Source: Gammaproteobacteria bacterium (GTDB lineage: Bacteria; Pseudomonadota; Gammaproteobacteria; Steroidobacterales; Steroidobacteraceae). Taken from it: DNA of 16,535 nt. Positions within the stretch are counted from its first letter, which is position 1. Every line of letters begins with the position of its first letter. The position numbers and the translations under genes are program-made. The notes under the pieces were generated by a model. The model was not told the origin of the DNA. It saw only the letters and a program-made list of their open reading frames with translations, and ran no database searches. Location of the stretch: assembly GCA_027451085.1 (NCBI GenBank), contig DAIDKA010000185.1, positions 1 to 16,535 of the forward strand. The letters run 5' to 3'. This document shows, piece by piece, positions 1 through 7,068 of the stretch.

Positions 1-819
1 CGCGGCGCGCAGCAGCGAGGGATCCCCCCGCAGCTTGCGGTACTCGTCCGGGAACTGTGAAAACGCGCGGATGGCGTTCGCCATGGTCAGGATGGTGGTG
101 TCCGCGCCCGCGGACAGCACGATCTGCAGCAACAGTTTTGCTTCTGCCTGGGTGATGGCGCCGGTATCGGCGATCTCGTACAGCGCAAGGCCGATGCCGC
201 CGGAGCTAAGCCGGTCGCGGTCACAGCACTGCTCGATCCAGGCCAGCACCGGATCGAGATCGACCATGGCGTCGTGGAACAGTTCGTTCTGCGGTCCCAT
301 GGTGGCCCAGACCATGTTGCCGAAGGCGTACATGTGTTCGCGGCCTTCCTTGCGCACGCCCACGGCGTCCGGGAACACCTTGTTGACAAAGCGCCGCGTG
401 ATGTCGTCCACGGCGTCGATGGTCGCGCCGCCGCGGGCCAGCAGCTCGTCCACCAGCGCCGCTGCGTCGCGCTCGAAGGAATCCTTGAGTTTCGCCAGGA
501 ACTGCACCGACAGCACCCTGGCGATGACCGCGCGCACCTGGTCATGGCGTGGTGGATCATCGGTGAGCAGGATTTCCGGGCGCACCGATGCGGGGTCGTG
601 CCAGGGCCGGGACCGGGAGGAGAACGTCTGCCAGTCCCGCAGGCCCGCCAGCACGTCCGCATGGCGGGTGATCATGACGTTGCCATCGGCCAGGCGGACC
701 ACGGGCGCGAATTCGCGCAGGACGTCGTCCACGGCGCGTGCGTCGCGCACCGACTCGCGCGAGAAGATGTCGACAGGATAGTCCGGGATCGCTTTGGCCA
801 CGCTGTCTCGCTTTGCCAC
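1..819 (-). CDS. Cytochrome P450 (CYP199-like), C-terminus outside window
   Basis: This is the N-terminal 273 residues of a soluble bacterial cytochrome P450, a heme monooxygenase that needs ferredoxin and reductase partners not seen here. Visible landmarks are the helix-C region DDPPRHDQVR (residues 87-96), whose His/Arg usually contact heme propionate, and the I-helix oxygen-activation motif AGADTT (237-242). The ExxR and Cys heme-ligand motifs lie beyond the left edge. The segments VFPDAVGVRKEGRE and GPQNEL resemble, from memory, the CYP199 family, which hydroxylates or demethylates para-substituted benzoates and cinnamates; that assignment is inference. The GTG at 819 lies 8 nt after the stop of the MBL hydrolase, so the two are surely co-transcribed. 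A second in-frame GTG at 801 is an equally possible start, and neither has a clean Shine-Dalgarno. It is the last visible gene of the esterase-GMC-MBL-P450 unit. Confidence 0.9.
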   Translation of the reverse strand, partial: MAKRDSVAKAIPDYPVDIFSRESVRDARAVDDVLREFAPVVRLADGNVMITRHADVLAGLRDWQTFSSRSRPWHDPASVRPEILLTDDPPRHDQVRAVIARVLSVQFLAKLKDSFERDAAALVDELLARGGATIDAVDDITRRFVNKVFPDAVGVRKEGREHMYAFGNMVWATMGPQNELFHDAMVDLDPVLAWIEQCCDRDRLSSGGIGLALYEIADTGAITQAEAKLLLQIVLSAGADTTILTMANAIRAFSQFPDEYRKLRGDPSLLRAA

Positions 820-827
820 CTGGGGCG

Positions 828-1715
828 TTACGGTTTTCCGGGTTCCTGGAGTCTCCAGCCCGCGCCGTTGGGCACGATGTAGCCGGCGCCGGGGTCCGCA
901 AAGTGACTGCCGATGATGAGCGTCGGGGTGCCGCGGAAGCGTCTGACGAACCCGGTTCGTGTCGCAGCGCCCTTCGGCTTGTCCATGTCGAAGGTTGCCG
1001 GATGCTCCGGCAGGGCGATCTGGATGGGGTGATGCATCATGTCTCCGGTGATCACGGCCTCCTGGCCTGCCGAGGACAGATGCACGCTGACGTGATGCGG
1101 CGTGTGCCCCGGTGTGGGCAGCAGCCGGATTTCATCGCAGATGCGGTGGTCGGGGGTGATGAAGTCCACCAGTCCGGCCTCGACCACGGGATCGATCGAG
1201 TCGGCCAGGTGATTGATCGCGTGATAGCCGCCGGTGTCGCGCAGCATCAGCCAGTGATCGTACTCCTGCCTGCTGAGCAGGTAGCGCGCGTTGGGGAAGG
1301 TCGGCACCCAGCGGCCATCGACCAGGTGAGTGTTCCAGCCCACGTGGTCGAAGTGCAGGTGGGTGCACAGCACGGTGTCGATGTCAGCGGGCCTGATGCC
1401 GAGCGAGGCCAGATCCGCAAGGAACGTGGTGCGCATGTGGGTGAAGACCGGGAATTCGCGATCGCGGTCGGCGCCGATGCAGGTGTCGATCATGATGCGC
1501 CGCGCGCCGATCTTGAGCACGAAGGCCTGGAAGTTGATGAACATGCGCCCCTCGGGGGTGCAGTGATCCGGTATCAGCCAGGGCTGGGTGGCGACGATGT
1601 CGGGTCTGGCCTCGTGCAGCGCCATCCAGATGTCGTCCTCCCACTTCCACACCTCGACGATGCGGGTCACCTCGATCTCTCCGACCTTCCAGGTCCGCAG
1701 GTGTTCGACCGCCAT
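828..1715 (-). CDS. MBL-fold metallo-hydrolase (lactonase-like)
   Basis: A 295-residue metallo-beta-lactamase-fold hydrolase with a complete dinuclear metal site. HLHFDH lies at residues 119-124, followed by His204 in PGHTPHH, Asp225 in ITGDMMHH and His271 in IGSHFADP. Such proteins hydrolyse lactones, esters or related bonds in the cytoplasm; no signal peptide is visible. The family includes AHL lactonases, but many relatives act on catabolic intermediates and sequence alone does not give the substrate. The ATG at 1715 is fixed by a strong GGAGGA Shine-Dalgarno about 3-4 nt upstream. The gene begins 13 nt after the GMC oxidoreductase stop and ends 8 nt before the P450, so it sits inside a compact operon. 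It differs greatly from the second MBL protein at 7065-7874, so this is not a recent duplication. Family assignment is firm; the lactonase role is inference. Confidence 0.92.
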   Translation of the reverse strand: MAVEHLRTWKVGEIEVTRIVEVWKWEDDIWMALHEARPDIVATQPWLIPDHCTPEGRMFINFQAFVLKIGARRIMIDTCIGADRDREFPVFTHMRTTFLADLASLGIRPADIDTVLCTHLHFDHVGWNTHLVDGRWVPTFPNARYLLSRQEYDHWLMLRDTGGYHAINHLADSIDPVVEAGLVDFITPDHRICDEIRLLPTPGHTPHHVSVHLSSAGQEAVITGDMMHHPIQIALPEHPATFDMDKPKGAATRTGFVRRFRGTPTLIIGSHFADPGAGYIVPNGAGWRLQEPGKP

Positions 1716-1728
1716 GAATCCTCCGTTT

Positions 1729-3357
1729 CTAAGGTGCGGGGCGCAGCGGCTCTAAGGGCGCGCGCCCGCGGATCAGGTCCGAGGCTTTTTCCGCAATCAT
1801 CACCACCACGGCATTGGTGTTGCCACCAATGATCGATGGCATGACGGATGCGTCCACGACCCGCAGCGCCTCTATGCCGCGGAACTTCAGTTCCGGGTCC
1901 ACCACGGCATCGGCGTCGCAGCCCATGCGGCAGGTTCCGACCTGGTGGTGCACTGTGTAGGCATTGCCGCGGATGAAGTCGTCGATGCCCGCGTCGGTTT
2001 CGATCGCCTTGCCGGGGGCGAGTTCAGTGGCGCGGTACCGGGCGAAGTCCGGGGCCGCAAGGATGCGCCGTGCCAGCCGGATGGAGCGCCGCAGCGGCAG
2101 GATGTCTTCAGGCTGGGACAGCAGGGCCGGGTCGATCAGCGGCGCCTGATGCGGGTCCGGTCCGTCGAGACGGATGCGGCCGCGGCTGTGCGGATAGAGG
2201 TTCACCGGACTGATGGCATAGCCATGCCCCACCGGCAGCGGGAACCTGGGTTTCGGGCGCGCAGCCGGCTGGAACACGAACTGCACGTCCGGCCGGTCCA
2301 GGCCGGGCAGTGTCTTCAGAAAGCCCACGGACTCGAAGACATTGCCGGCCAGCGGGCCGGTGCGCGTGATGAGGTACTGTGCGGCGTGCAGGATATCGCG
2401 CGGCAGGACCTTGAGGGAGATGCCGTAGGAGGTTGAGTCGCGCGTCGTCATCAGCACGGGGCAGGCCAGATGGTCGTGCAGGTTGCGGCCGACACCCTCA
2501 TGCACGAACACCGGCGTGATGCCGGCCTGGTCCAGTTCGTCCCGCGGACCGATACCGGAGAGCATCAGGAGCTGCGGCGTCTGCACCGCGCCGGCGCACA
2601 GGATGACCTCGCGCTGCGCGTGGATCTCCTCGGAGCGACCCTCGCGCGCATAGAGCACCCCGGTTGCACGACCCTCGCAGACCAGGACCTTCAGGGTCAG
2701 GGCCTCGGTGAGCAGTGCGAGGTTGGGGCGCTTCAGCGCCGGCCGCAGACAGGCGCGTGCGGTGGATTCGCGTCGTCCGCCGCGGATCAGGCCCTGGCGA
2801 AAGCCCACGCCGTGCGGGTCGGGCCCGGTGAAGTCCGTTTCCTGGGGAAACCCCAGGGACCGGGCGGCGGCGATGAAGGCGTGGTTGAGCCGGTTCGGCG
2901 GTCGCGGCCGGCGCACGTTGAGCGGTCCGCTGCGGCCGTGATACGCCGAGTCCGGAAAATCCTCGTTGTGCTCCGAGCGCAGGAAGTAGGGCAGTACGTG
3001 CGCGTAGTCCCAGCCGGCGGCGCCTGCTGCAGACCAGCCGTCGTAGTCGCGCGGATGGCCGCGATGGTAGACCATGCCGTTGATGGACCCCGAACCACCC
3101 ACGACCCGGCCGCGCGGCTGCGGGATCCGACGGTCCTTGAGATGGGGCTGGGGCACGGTGTTGAAGTGCCAGTTGAAGCGCCTGGAGGCGATGGCCGCGC
3201 CCACGAGTGCCGGGGTGGAGATGAACGGGTGGTGCTCGTTGCCGCCGGCCTCGATCAGCGCCACGCGTACCGCGGGATCTTCCGCAAGCCTGGCCGCGAG
3301 CAGGCAGCCGGCAGTGCCGGCACCGACGATCACGTAGTCGAAGGTTGCGCCGCTCAT
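1729..3357 (-). CDS. GMC family FAD-dependent alcohol/choline dehydrogenase-like oxidoreductase
   Basis: A 542-residue glucose-methanol-choline oxidoreductase that oxidises an alcohol to aldehyde with FAD and passes electrons to the respiratory chain or oxygen. The N-terminal dinucleotide fold is DYVIVGAGTAG (residues 7-17), with Glu36 closing strand 2 (LIEAGG). GMC signature 1 is around RVVGGSGSINGMVYHRG (84-100), and signature 2 is GAVQTPQLLMLSGIGP (256-271). The catalytic His is His471 in HHQVGTCRMG, paired with Asn513/Asn515 in GGNTNA near the C-terminus. Length is typical of choline-dehydrogenase/AlkJ-type members. The ATG at 3357 is chosen because the Rossmann fold starts at residue 7. 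A longer version from 3402 would overlap the end of the upstream esterase gene by about 30 nt. It lies 14 nt after the esterase and 13 nt before the MBL gene. A natural role is oxidation of an alcohol made or released in the same pathway; the substrate is unknown. Confidence 0.95.
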   Translation of the reverse strand: MSGATFDYVIVGAGTAGCLLAARLAEDPAVRVALIEAGGNEHHPFISTPALVGAAIASRRFNWHFNTVPQPHLKDRRIPQPRGRVVGGSGSINGMVYHRGHPRDYDGWSAAGAAGWDYAHVLPYFLRSEHNEDFPDSAYHGRSGPLNVRRPRPPNRLNHAFIAAARSLGFPQETDFTGPDPHGVGFRQGLIRGGRRESTARACLRPALKRPNLALLTEALTLKVLVCEGRATGVLYAREGRSEEIHAQREVILCAGAVQTPQLLMLSGIGPRDELDQAGITPVFVHEGVGRNLHDHLACPVLMTTRDSTSYGISLKVLPRDILHAAQYLITRTGPLAGNVFESVGFLKTLPGLDRPDVQFVFQPAARPKPRFPLPVGHGYAISPVNLYPHSRGRIRLDGPDPHQAPLIDPALLSQPEDILPLRRSIRLARRILAAPDFARYRATELAPGKAIETDAGIDDFIRGNAYTVHHQVGTCRMGCDADAVVDPELKFRGIEALRVVDASVMPSIIGGNTNAVVVMIAEKASDLIRGRAPLEPLRPAP

Positions 3358-3371
3358 GGCTGTCGTGGGCG

Positions 3372-4526
3372 CTACAGCGCGGCGGCGTTCACGATGTCGC
3401 ACAGGCGCTGCCAGCGCCAGACGTTGTCGATGGTCTTCATCAGGCCCGTCATCAGGCCCACGAAACTGATGTCGCGCTCCGGGTCGGCCCAGATCAGGGT
3501 GGTGCCGGCGCCGTGGGCGCCGAAGGCGCCAGGTGAGGCCAGCGCGCCGAACATCGATACGCCCATCTGCGGGCCACGGATGGAGAACCCCAGTCCCAGG
3601 TTCGCCGGCGGCGCCACGCCGCCTGCGGCGCGGATGCCGCTGGCGTAGAACTCGTTCGGCTTGTCCCCGGTCCAGATGGTGCGTGCCGCGTCGATCAGCG
3701 CCTTGCCGACGATGCGCCTGCCGTCCAGTTCACCGCCGCGGCGCAGCATCTCGGTGAAACGCATCATGTCGTTGACGGTGGAGACACAGCCCACCCAGGG
3801 CATTTCCGCGTTTTCTTCCTCGAAGGCGCCGTTGTCCCCGAGATTGCTGTGCCCCAGGTGCTTGATGGGATAATTACCACGGAACTCCGGCACCAGGTGC
3901 CGGCTCTTGAGGTCCCGGCGCACGCCCATGCTGGTGTCGTTCATCCCCAGTGGTTCGAACAGGTCCTCGCGCATGATATCGCGGTAGCTGCGCCGCCTGG
4001 GGTCGAGGCGGCGCACGGCCTCGCCCATGAGCGCGTGATTGAACAGCGGCGCATAACCCACGCGTTCACCCGGCGGTTCGACGGGCAGCGAGACCTCCAG
4101 GATGGCGGCGATCACCTCGTCCATCCGGTCGATGTACATGCCAGGACGCGCCTCGAACATGCTGGGCAGGCCCGCGCTGTGGGTGAGCAGGTGAAAGAAG
4201 CTGATCCGGTCGCGCAGGCCGCCGCTGAATTCCGGGATCACCTTGCCCACCGGCGTGGTGAGGCTGATGTAGCCCTTCTCGATGGCCTGGAACAGCAGGA
4301 TGTTGGTGAACGCCTTGGTGACCGAGAACAGGCTGAACACCGAGTTGTCCTGAACCGGCAGGTCGCGCGTCGGGCCGCTGCGGCCGAAGGTCTTGAAGTA
4401 GGCGGGCTGTCCGCCGCGCCGCACGGCAATGCAGCCGCCGAAGTACAGTCCGCCGGCGATGTCGCGTTCGACCGCCGCTGTCAGGTGGGAAAGGCGTTCT
4501 GCATCGAATCCGGGATGGGCTGTCAC
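3372..4526 (-). CDS. Serine hydrolase, beta-lactamase class C / EstB-like esterase family
   Basis: A 384-residue member of the beta-lactamase-related serine hydrolases. The nucleophile motif is SVTK (Ser68-Lys71). A Tyr in VGYAPLFNH (Tyr158) fits the catalytic YxN-type position, and HGAG at 338-341 fills the place of the third KTG/HxG motif. These features favour esterase or transesterase activity (EstB, LovD-like) over antibiotic hydrolysis. No signal peptide is visible, which also argues for a cytoplasmic esterase. The start is GTG at 4526, supported by GGAG 8 nt upstream. It is the first gene of a four-gene unit with the GMC oxidoreductase, MBL hydrolase and P450, and follows the AraC gene by 120 nt. 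Hydrolysis of an ester or lactone substrate entering the pathway is the likely role. It could instead be an uncharacterised peptidase relative; family confidence is high, substrate unknown. Confidence 0.92.
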   Translation of the reverse strand: MTAHPGFDAERLSHLTAAVERDIAGGLYFGGCIAVRRGGQPAYFKTFGRSGPTRDLPVQDNSVFSLFSVTKAFTNILLFQAIEKGYISLTTPVGKVIPEFSGGLRDRISFFHLLTHSAGLPSMFEARPGMYIDRMDEVIAAILEVSLPVEPPGERVGYAPLFNHALMGEAVRRLDPRRRSYRDIMREDLFEPLGMNDTSMGVRRDLKSRHLVPEFRGNYPIKHLGHSNLGDNGAFEEENAEMPWVGCVSTVNDMMRFTEMLRRGGELDGRRIVGKALIDAARTIWTGDKPNEFYASGIRAAGGVAPPANLGLGFSIRGPQMGVSMFGALASPGAFGAHGAGTTLIWADPERDISFVGLMTGLMKTIDNVWRWQRLCDIVNAAAL

Positions 4527-4621
4527 GGCGCGTACTCCATTCCTTCAAGGTCTCTGTAACTGCCCGGACTGTAGGCACGGGATGGCGCTGCGTCTTGACG
4601 GGGCGCGAAGCGGGCCGTTCA

Positions 4622-4645
4622 GCCGGCGAAGCCCCGGGCGCCGGC
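4622..4645 (-). terminator. GC-rich hairpin after the AraC gene
   Basis: Two copies of GCCGGC (4622-4627 and 4640-4645) can pair as a 6-bp stem around a G/C-rich loop, directly after the AraC-type gene stop codon. No U-tract follows, so if it ends transcription at all it is not a canonical intrinsic terminator. It may only reduce read-through into the esterase unit. Confidence 0.3.
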
Positions 4646-4646
4646 C

Positions 4647-5594
4647 TCAGGAACCGCGTCGTCCTGCGCGGTATTGCGTCGGGGACACGCCGTAGCGGGT
4701 GCGGAACAGCCGGCAGAACGTGGAAAGGTCGCCGAAGCCGCAATCGAGCGCGATGCCTGTAACCTGCGCACCGCAGCGCGGATCAGCCAGCAGCCGGGCG
4801 GCATGCTCCAGCCGCCGGGAGCGGACATAGGCCGAGGGCGTCGTACCCAGGCGCGCGAAGGTCATCTGCACATAGCGTGCGCTGACCTTGAGCACCCCGG
4901 CAACGCGCGCTGCAGTGAGGTCGTTGTCGAGGTAGTGCCGGTCGGCGAATTCCAGGATGTCGTGCCGGAGTTTCTCCGCCCTGCCCAATGCGGCCGGGGA
5001 CCTGCGCGCACTGGCGTAGGCCATGTCCACCAGCGGCCAGATGACATCGCACAGGGAGTCGGCCCAGCCGAGGTTCTCACCATGCTCCAACTGCGTCCAC
5101 GTGGTGCGTACGAACTGCGACAGCACCGCACCGGCGCCGCTCGCACCGCTCACCGGGATGCCCAGCATGTCACGCAGGCCGGGTGCGCGGGCCTCCGCGC
5201 CGGCGATCGGCAGGCGCACGATGATGGCCGCGGTGGCTTCGTCGAAGTGCTGCAGCGAGACCTCGGTCGGGTCGAACAGCATGAAGTCCCCGGCTGCAAG
5301 CGTGGCTATACGGCTGCCGACGCGCGTCGAACTGCTGCCCCGGTGCTGCAACTGCAGGTTCAGCATGCCGGTGGACCTGCCAGCGGTGCCAGTGCGGATG
5401 GTTGCGGGCGGGGAGGTGGGCGCGATGATCTCAAGGTCGCGCAGGCGGATGCGCTTGAGCGTCGCCTCGAAGTCGCCTGCGGCGGCGTCGATGGCAATAG
5501 GGCCAAGCGCCGAGGAGGCGACCCGGTTCCAGTAGGCCAGCCGGCCCTGCGCCTGGGCGCAGCCCGCTGTCGAGTAGATCTCGAGCCGTTGCAA
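4647..5594 (-). CDS. AraC family transcriptional regulator (AraC-binding-like N-domain)
   Basis: A 315-residue AraC-type activator. Residues about 1-190 form an AraC-binding-like (FeaR-type) sensor domain with the characteristic stretch GDFMLFDPTEVSLQHF (102-117). The C-terminal domain has two helix-turn-helices, at about 226-248 (LTAARVAGVLKVSARYVQ) and 277-300 (VTGIALDCGFGDLSTFCRLF), ending in the conserved GVSPTQYR. The start is set at TTG 5594 because a perfect AGGAGG lies 6 nt upstream (5601-5606). The longer in-frame version from GTG 5645 has no such site and would add 17 residues unlike the family. The gene sits in the middle of the minus-strand catabolic cluster, between the CMD-family gene and the esterase operon, so it is probably the local activator. 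A 12-bp inverted repeat lies about 50 nt upstream of the start and may be its own control site. The inducer is unknown. Confidence 0.93.
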   Translation of the reverse strand: MQRLEIYSTAGCAQAQGRLAYWNRVASSALGPIAIDAAAGDFEATLKRIRLRDLEIIAPTSPPATIRTGTAGRSTGMLNLQLQHRGSSSTRVGSRIATLAAGDFMLFDPTEVSLQHFDEATAAIIVRLPIAGAEARAPGLRDMLGIPVSGASGAGAVLSQFVRTTWTQLEHGENLGWADSLCDVIWPLVDMAYASARRSPAALGRAEKLRHDILEFADRHYLDNDLTAARVAGVLKVSARYVQMTFARLGTTPSAYVRSRRLEHAARLLADPRCGAQVTGIALDCGFGDLSTFCRLFRTRYGVSPTQYRAGRRGS

Positions 5595-5600
5595 AGGCAA

Positions 5601-5606
5601 CCTCCT
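5601..5606 (-). promoter_or_regulatory. Ribosome binding site AGGAGG deciding a TTG start
   Basis: On the minus strand AGGAGG is followed by 6 nt and TTG at 5594-5592, in frame with the AraC-type regulator. No other in-frame start upstream has a comparable site, so translation most likely begins at this TTG. Confidence 0.7.
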
Positions 5607-5645
5607 TGGTCCTCGGCAGAAAGTCGTCTGCGACGCTTTCTGCAC

Positions 5646-5675
5646 GCCCGGTAAAAAGCGTGGTTTTTACCGGGC
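5646..5675. repeat. Perfect 12-bp inverted repeat with 6-nt spacer
   Basis: GCCCGGTAAAAA (5646-5657), six spacer bases, then the exact complement TTTTTACCGGGC (5664-5675). It lies between the CMD-family stop (5736) and the AraC start (5594). As RNA it would form a 12-bp stem, but the A/U pairs are on the loop side and no U-tract follows, so it does not look like a standard terminator. A DNA operator or a processing/attenuation hairpin in the AraC leader are the alternatives. Confidence 0.75.
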
Positions 5676-5705
5676 TCGCCGCCGATGTGGTTCTCGAGTC
5701 TATGC

Positions 5706-5723
5706 CGGCCCGGTGCCGGGCCG
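5706..5723 (-). terminator. GC-rich hairpin just downstream of the CMD-family gene
   Basis: CGGCCCGG and CCGGGCCG form an 8-bp perfect palindromic arm pair around TG, 13 nt past the stop codon of the CMD-family gene. The sterically allowed RNA stem would be shorter, with a 4-6 nt loop. No U-run follows. It may mark the end of the upstream operon together with the inverted repeat at 5646-5675. Confidence 0.3.
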
Positions 5724-5735
5724 CAATGCCGCCCG

Positions 5736-6119
5736 CTAGGTTCCGGCGTCGATCTCGGCCAGGGTCTCGCGGGCGATGCGGAAGCTGTCCACTGCCGCTG
5801 GCACGCCGCCGTAGATGGCGACCTGCAGCAGCACCTCGCGGATTTTCTCGCGTGGCACGCCGTTGGTGATCGCCCCCCGGATATGGGCTTTGAGCTCGTG
5901 CGGTCGGTTCAGCACGCTGATCATGGCCAGGTTGATCATGCTGCGCTCGGCGCGGGACAGTTCCGGGCGGCCCCAGACAGCGCCCCAGCAGTACTCGGTG
6001 ACCAGTTCCTGCAGCGGGCGGTTGAACTCGTCCACGCCGGCGAGAGCTTTTTTCACGTAGGCCTCGCCCAGGACCTCGGTGCGGACCTTCAGGCCTTTTT
6101 CGTACAGGTCGCTTGCCAT
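5736..6119 (-). CDS. Carboxymuconolactone decarboxylase family protein (PcaC-like)
   Basis: A 127-residue protein of the carboxymuconolactone decarboxylase (CMD) family, the usual length for PcaC-type members. PcaC converts 4-carboxymuconolactone to the enol-lactone in the protocatechuate branch of the beta-ketoadipate pathway. The conserved helical core is visible at about residues 60-115: AERSMINLAMISVL, then HELKAHIRGAITNG, then IREVLLQVAIYGGVPAAVDSF. There is no CxxC pair in that core, so it is not an AhpD-type peroxidase. The ATG at 6119 has AAGGAA 7 nt upstream. It begins 55 nt after the beta-hydroxyacid dehydrogenase stop; a small hairpin (6147-6160) lies in the gap. No other pca genes are present, so a true PcaC role is not shown. 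A decarboxylation or lactone-handling role in the local pathway is more likely. Confidence 0.93.
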   Translation of the reverse strand: MASDLYEKGLKVRTEVLGEAYVKKALAGVDEFNRPLQELVTEYCWGAVWGRPELSRAERSMINLAMISVLNRPHELKAHIRGAITNGVPREKIREVLLQVAIYGGVPAAVDSFRIARETLAEIDAGT

Positions 6120-6146
6120 GTGCGCGTTCCTTTATGCAGAGTTGAA

Positions 6147-6160
6147 CGGGCGAGTGCCCG
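6147..6160 (-). other. Small intercistronic hairpin
   Basis: CGGGC and GCCCG form a 5-bp stem with a 4-nt loop between the dehydrogenase stop (6175) and the CMD-family start (6119). It could stabilise or attenuate the message; in DNA this GC-rich it could also be chance. Confidence 0.25.
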
Positions 6161-6174
6161 GGTGTTCTTGAGCG

Positions 6175-7068
6175 TCAGGCGGGCCGATCGGGATCAAGGC
6201 CAGCATCAGCCTCGACGATCCTGGCCATGGCGGTGAAGTCGGCGTCCTGCCCCAAGGTCGCCACGGTGCGCTCCAGCAGGGCACCGACTGCATCTGCGAC
6301 CGGCACAGGTACTTTGAGGTCCCGGGCGGAATCAAGACATAGTCTGATGTCTTTCAGGCACAGGCCGGCGGCGAAGCCGAAGTCGAACGTGCGCGGCAGC
6401 ACCGAGCGTGGCCACTTGTCCAAGGTGGCGCTGGAGCGGCCGCTGGAAACGTTCAGGACGTCTATCATGCGCTTGGGGTCGAGGCCCGCCTTGATGCCGA
6501 GCGCCATGCCCTCGGAGGTGATGGCGATGGCGCAGGCGCCGAGCAGGTTGTTGACCAGTTTCATGGTCTGGCCGGCGCCCGGGGCCGTGCCCATGTAGAA
6601 CGGCTTGCCGAAGATTTCGAGGAATTCCCGGGCGCGCTCGAATGCTGCTTCCGGGCCGGCCGCCATCAGCGCCAGCGTGCCCTCGCGCGCCCCTTTGATG
6701 CCGCCGGACACCGGCGCCTCGATCGAGTCCACGCCGTGCAGGGCAAGGCCCGCGGCCAGTTGTTGCGCCACCTGCGGCCCCGAGGTGGACAGATCGACGC
6801 ACAGTTCAAGCGCCTGTCCCTGCCGCAGCGCGTTGGCGCCCACGACCGTGTCGAGCACCACCTGTGGATGCGGCAGGCTCAGGAATACCACGGCGGCCTC
6901 GTCCGCGACCGCGCGTGGGCTGCCAACGAGGCGTGCGCCCCAGCCCCTGGCGGCCTCACGGGCGGCCGGCGCAGGATCGAAGGCCACGATTTCGTGCCCC
7001 CGCGCCGCGAGGCGCGCCGCCATGGCGCCGCCCATGCGGCCCAGGCCTACGAAGCCCAATATACTCAT
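6175..7068 (-). CDS. NAD(P)-dependent beta-hydroxyacid dehydrogenase (3-hydroxyisobutyrate dehydrogenase family)
   Basis: A 297-residue dehydrogenase with the full family architecture. The N-terminal nucleotide fold is GFVGLGRMGGAMA (5-17). The substrate-binding motif DLSTSGP lies at 92-98, and EAPVSGG (117-123) carries the catalytic-region Ser-Gly-Gly. The essential Lys170 is in MKLVNN, with K239-D240 in the C-terminal domain. Family members oxidise 3-hydroxyisobutyrate, tartronate semialdehyde, glyoxylate-type or other beta-hydroxyacids; the exact acid cannot be named here. Its ATG overlaps the stop of the upstream MBL gene by 4 nt (ATGA), so translation is coupled. In context it probably handles a hydroxyacid or semialdehyde made by the SDR, lactonase or CMD steps. 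Confidence 0.95.
   Translation of the reverse strand: MSILGFVGLGRMGGAMAARLAARGHEIVAFDPAPAAREAARGWGARLVGSPRAVADEAAVVFLSLPHPQVVLDTVVGANALRQGQALELCVDLSTSGPQVAQQLAAGLALHGVDSIEAPVSGGIKGAREGTLALMAAGPEAAFERAREFLEIFGKPFYMGTAPGAGQTMKLVNNLLGACAIAITSEGMALGIKAGLDPKRMIDVLNVSSGRSSATLDKWPRSVLPRTFDFGFAAGLCLKDIRLCLDSARDLKVPVPVADAVGALLERTVATLGQDADFTAMARIVEADAGLDPDRPA

Noticed and set aside
738..1832. Long plus-strand open frame opposite the first MBL hydrolase
   Set aside because: The minus frame has full MBL metal motifs and a strong ribosome binding site. The plus frame has no recognisable domain and is an expected antisense shadow in high-GC DNA.
2470..3648. Plus-strand open frame of 392 codons opposite the GMC and esterase genes
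   Set aside because: It spans two real genes on the other strand, has no family motifs and is rich in Arg/Gly/Ala as antisense frames are.
3372..4526. Antibiotic-resistance beta-lactamase
   Set aside because: There is no signal peptide, the third motif is HGAG rather than KTG, and the gene is embedded in a catabolic operon, so an esterase-type hydrolase is more likely.
5736..6119. Naming the CMD-family gene pcaC
   Set aside because: No other protocatechuate pathway gene is present and CMD-family proteins have many roles; a symbol would overstate the evidence.
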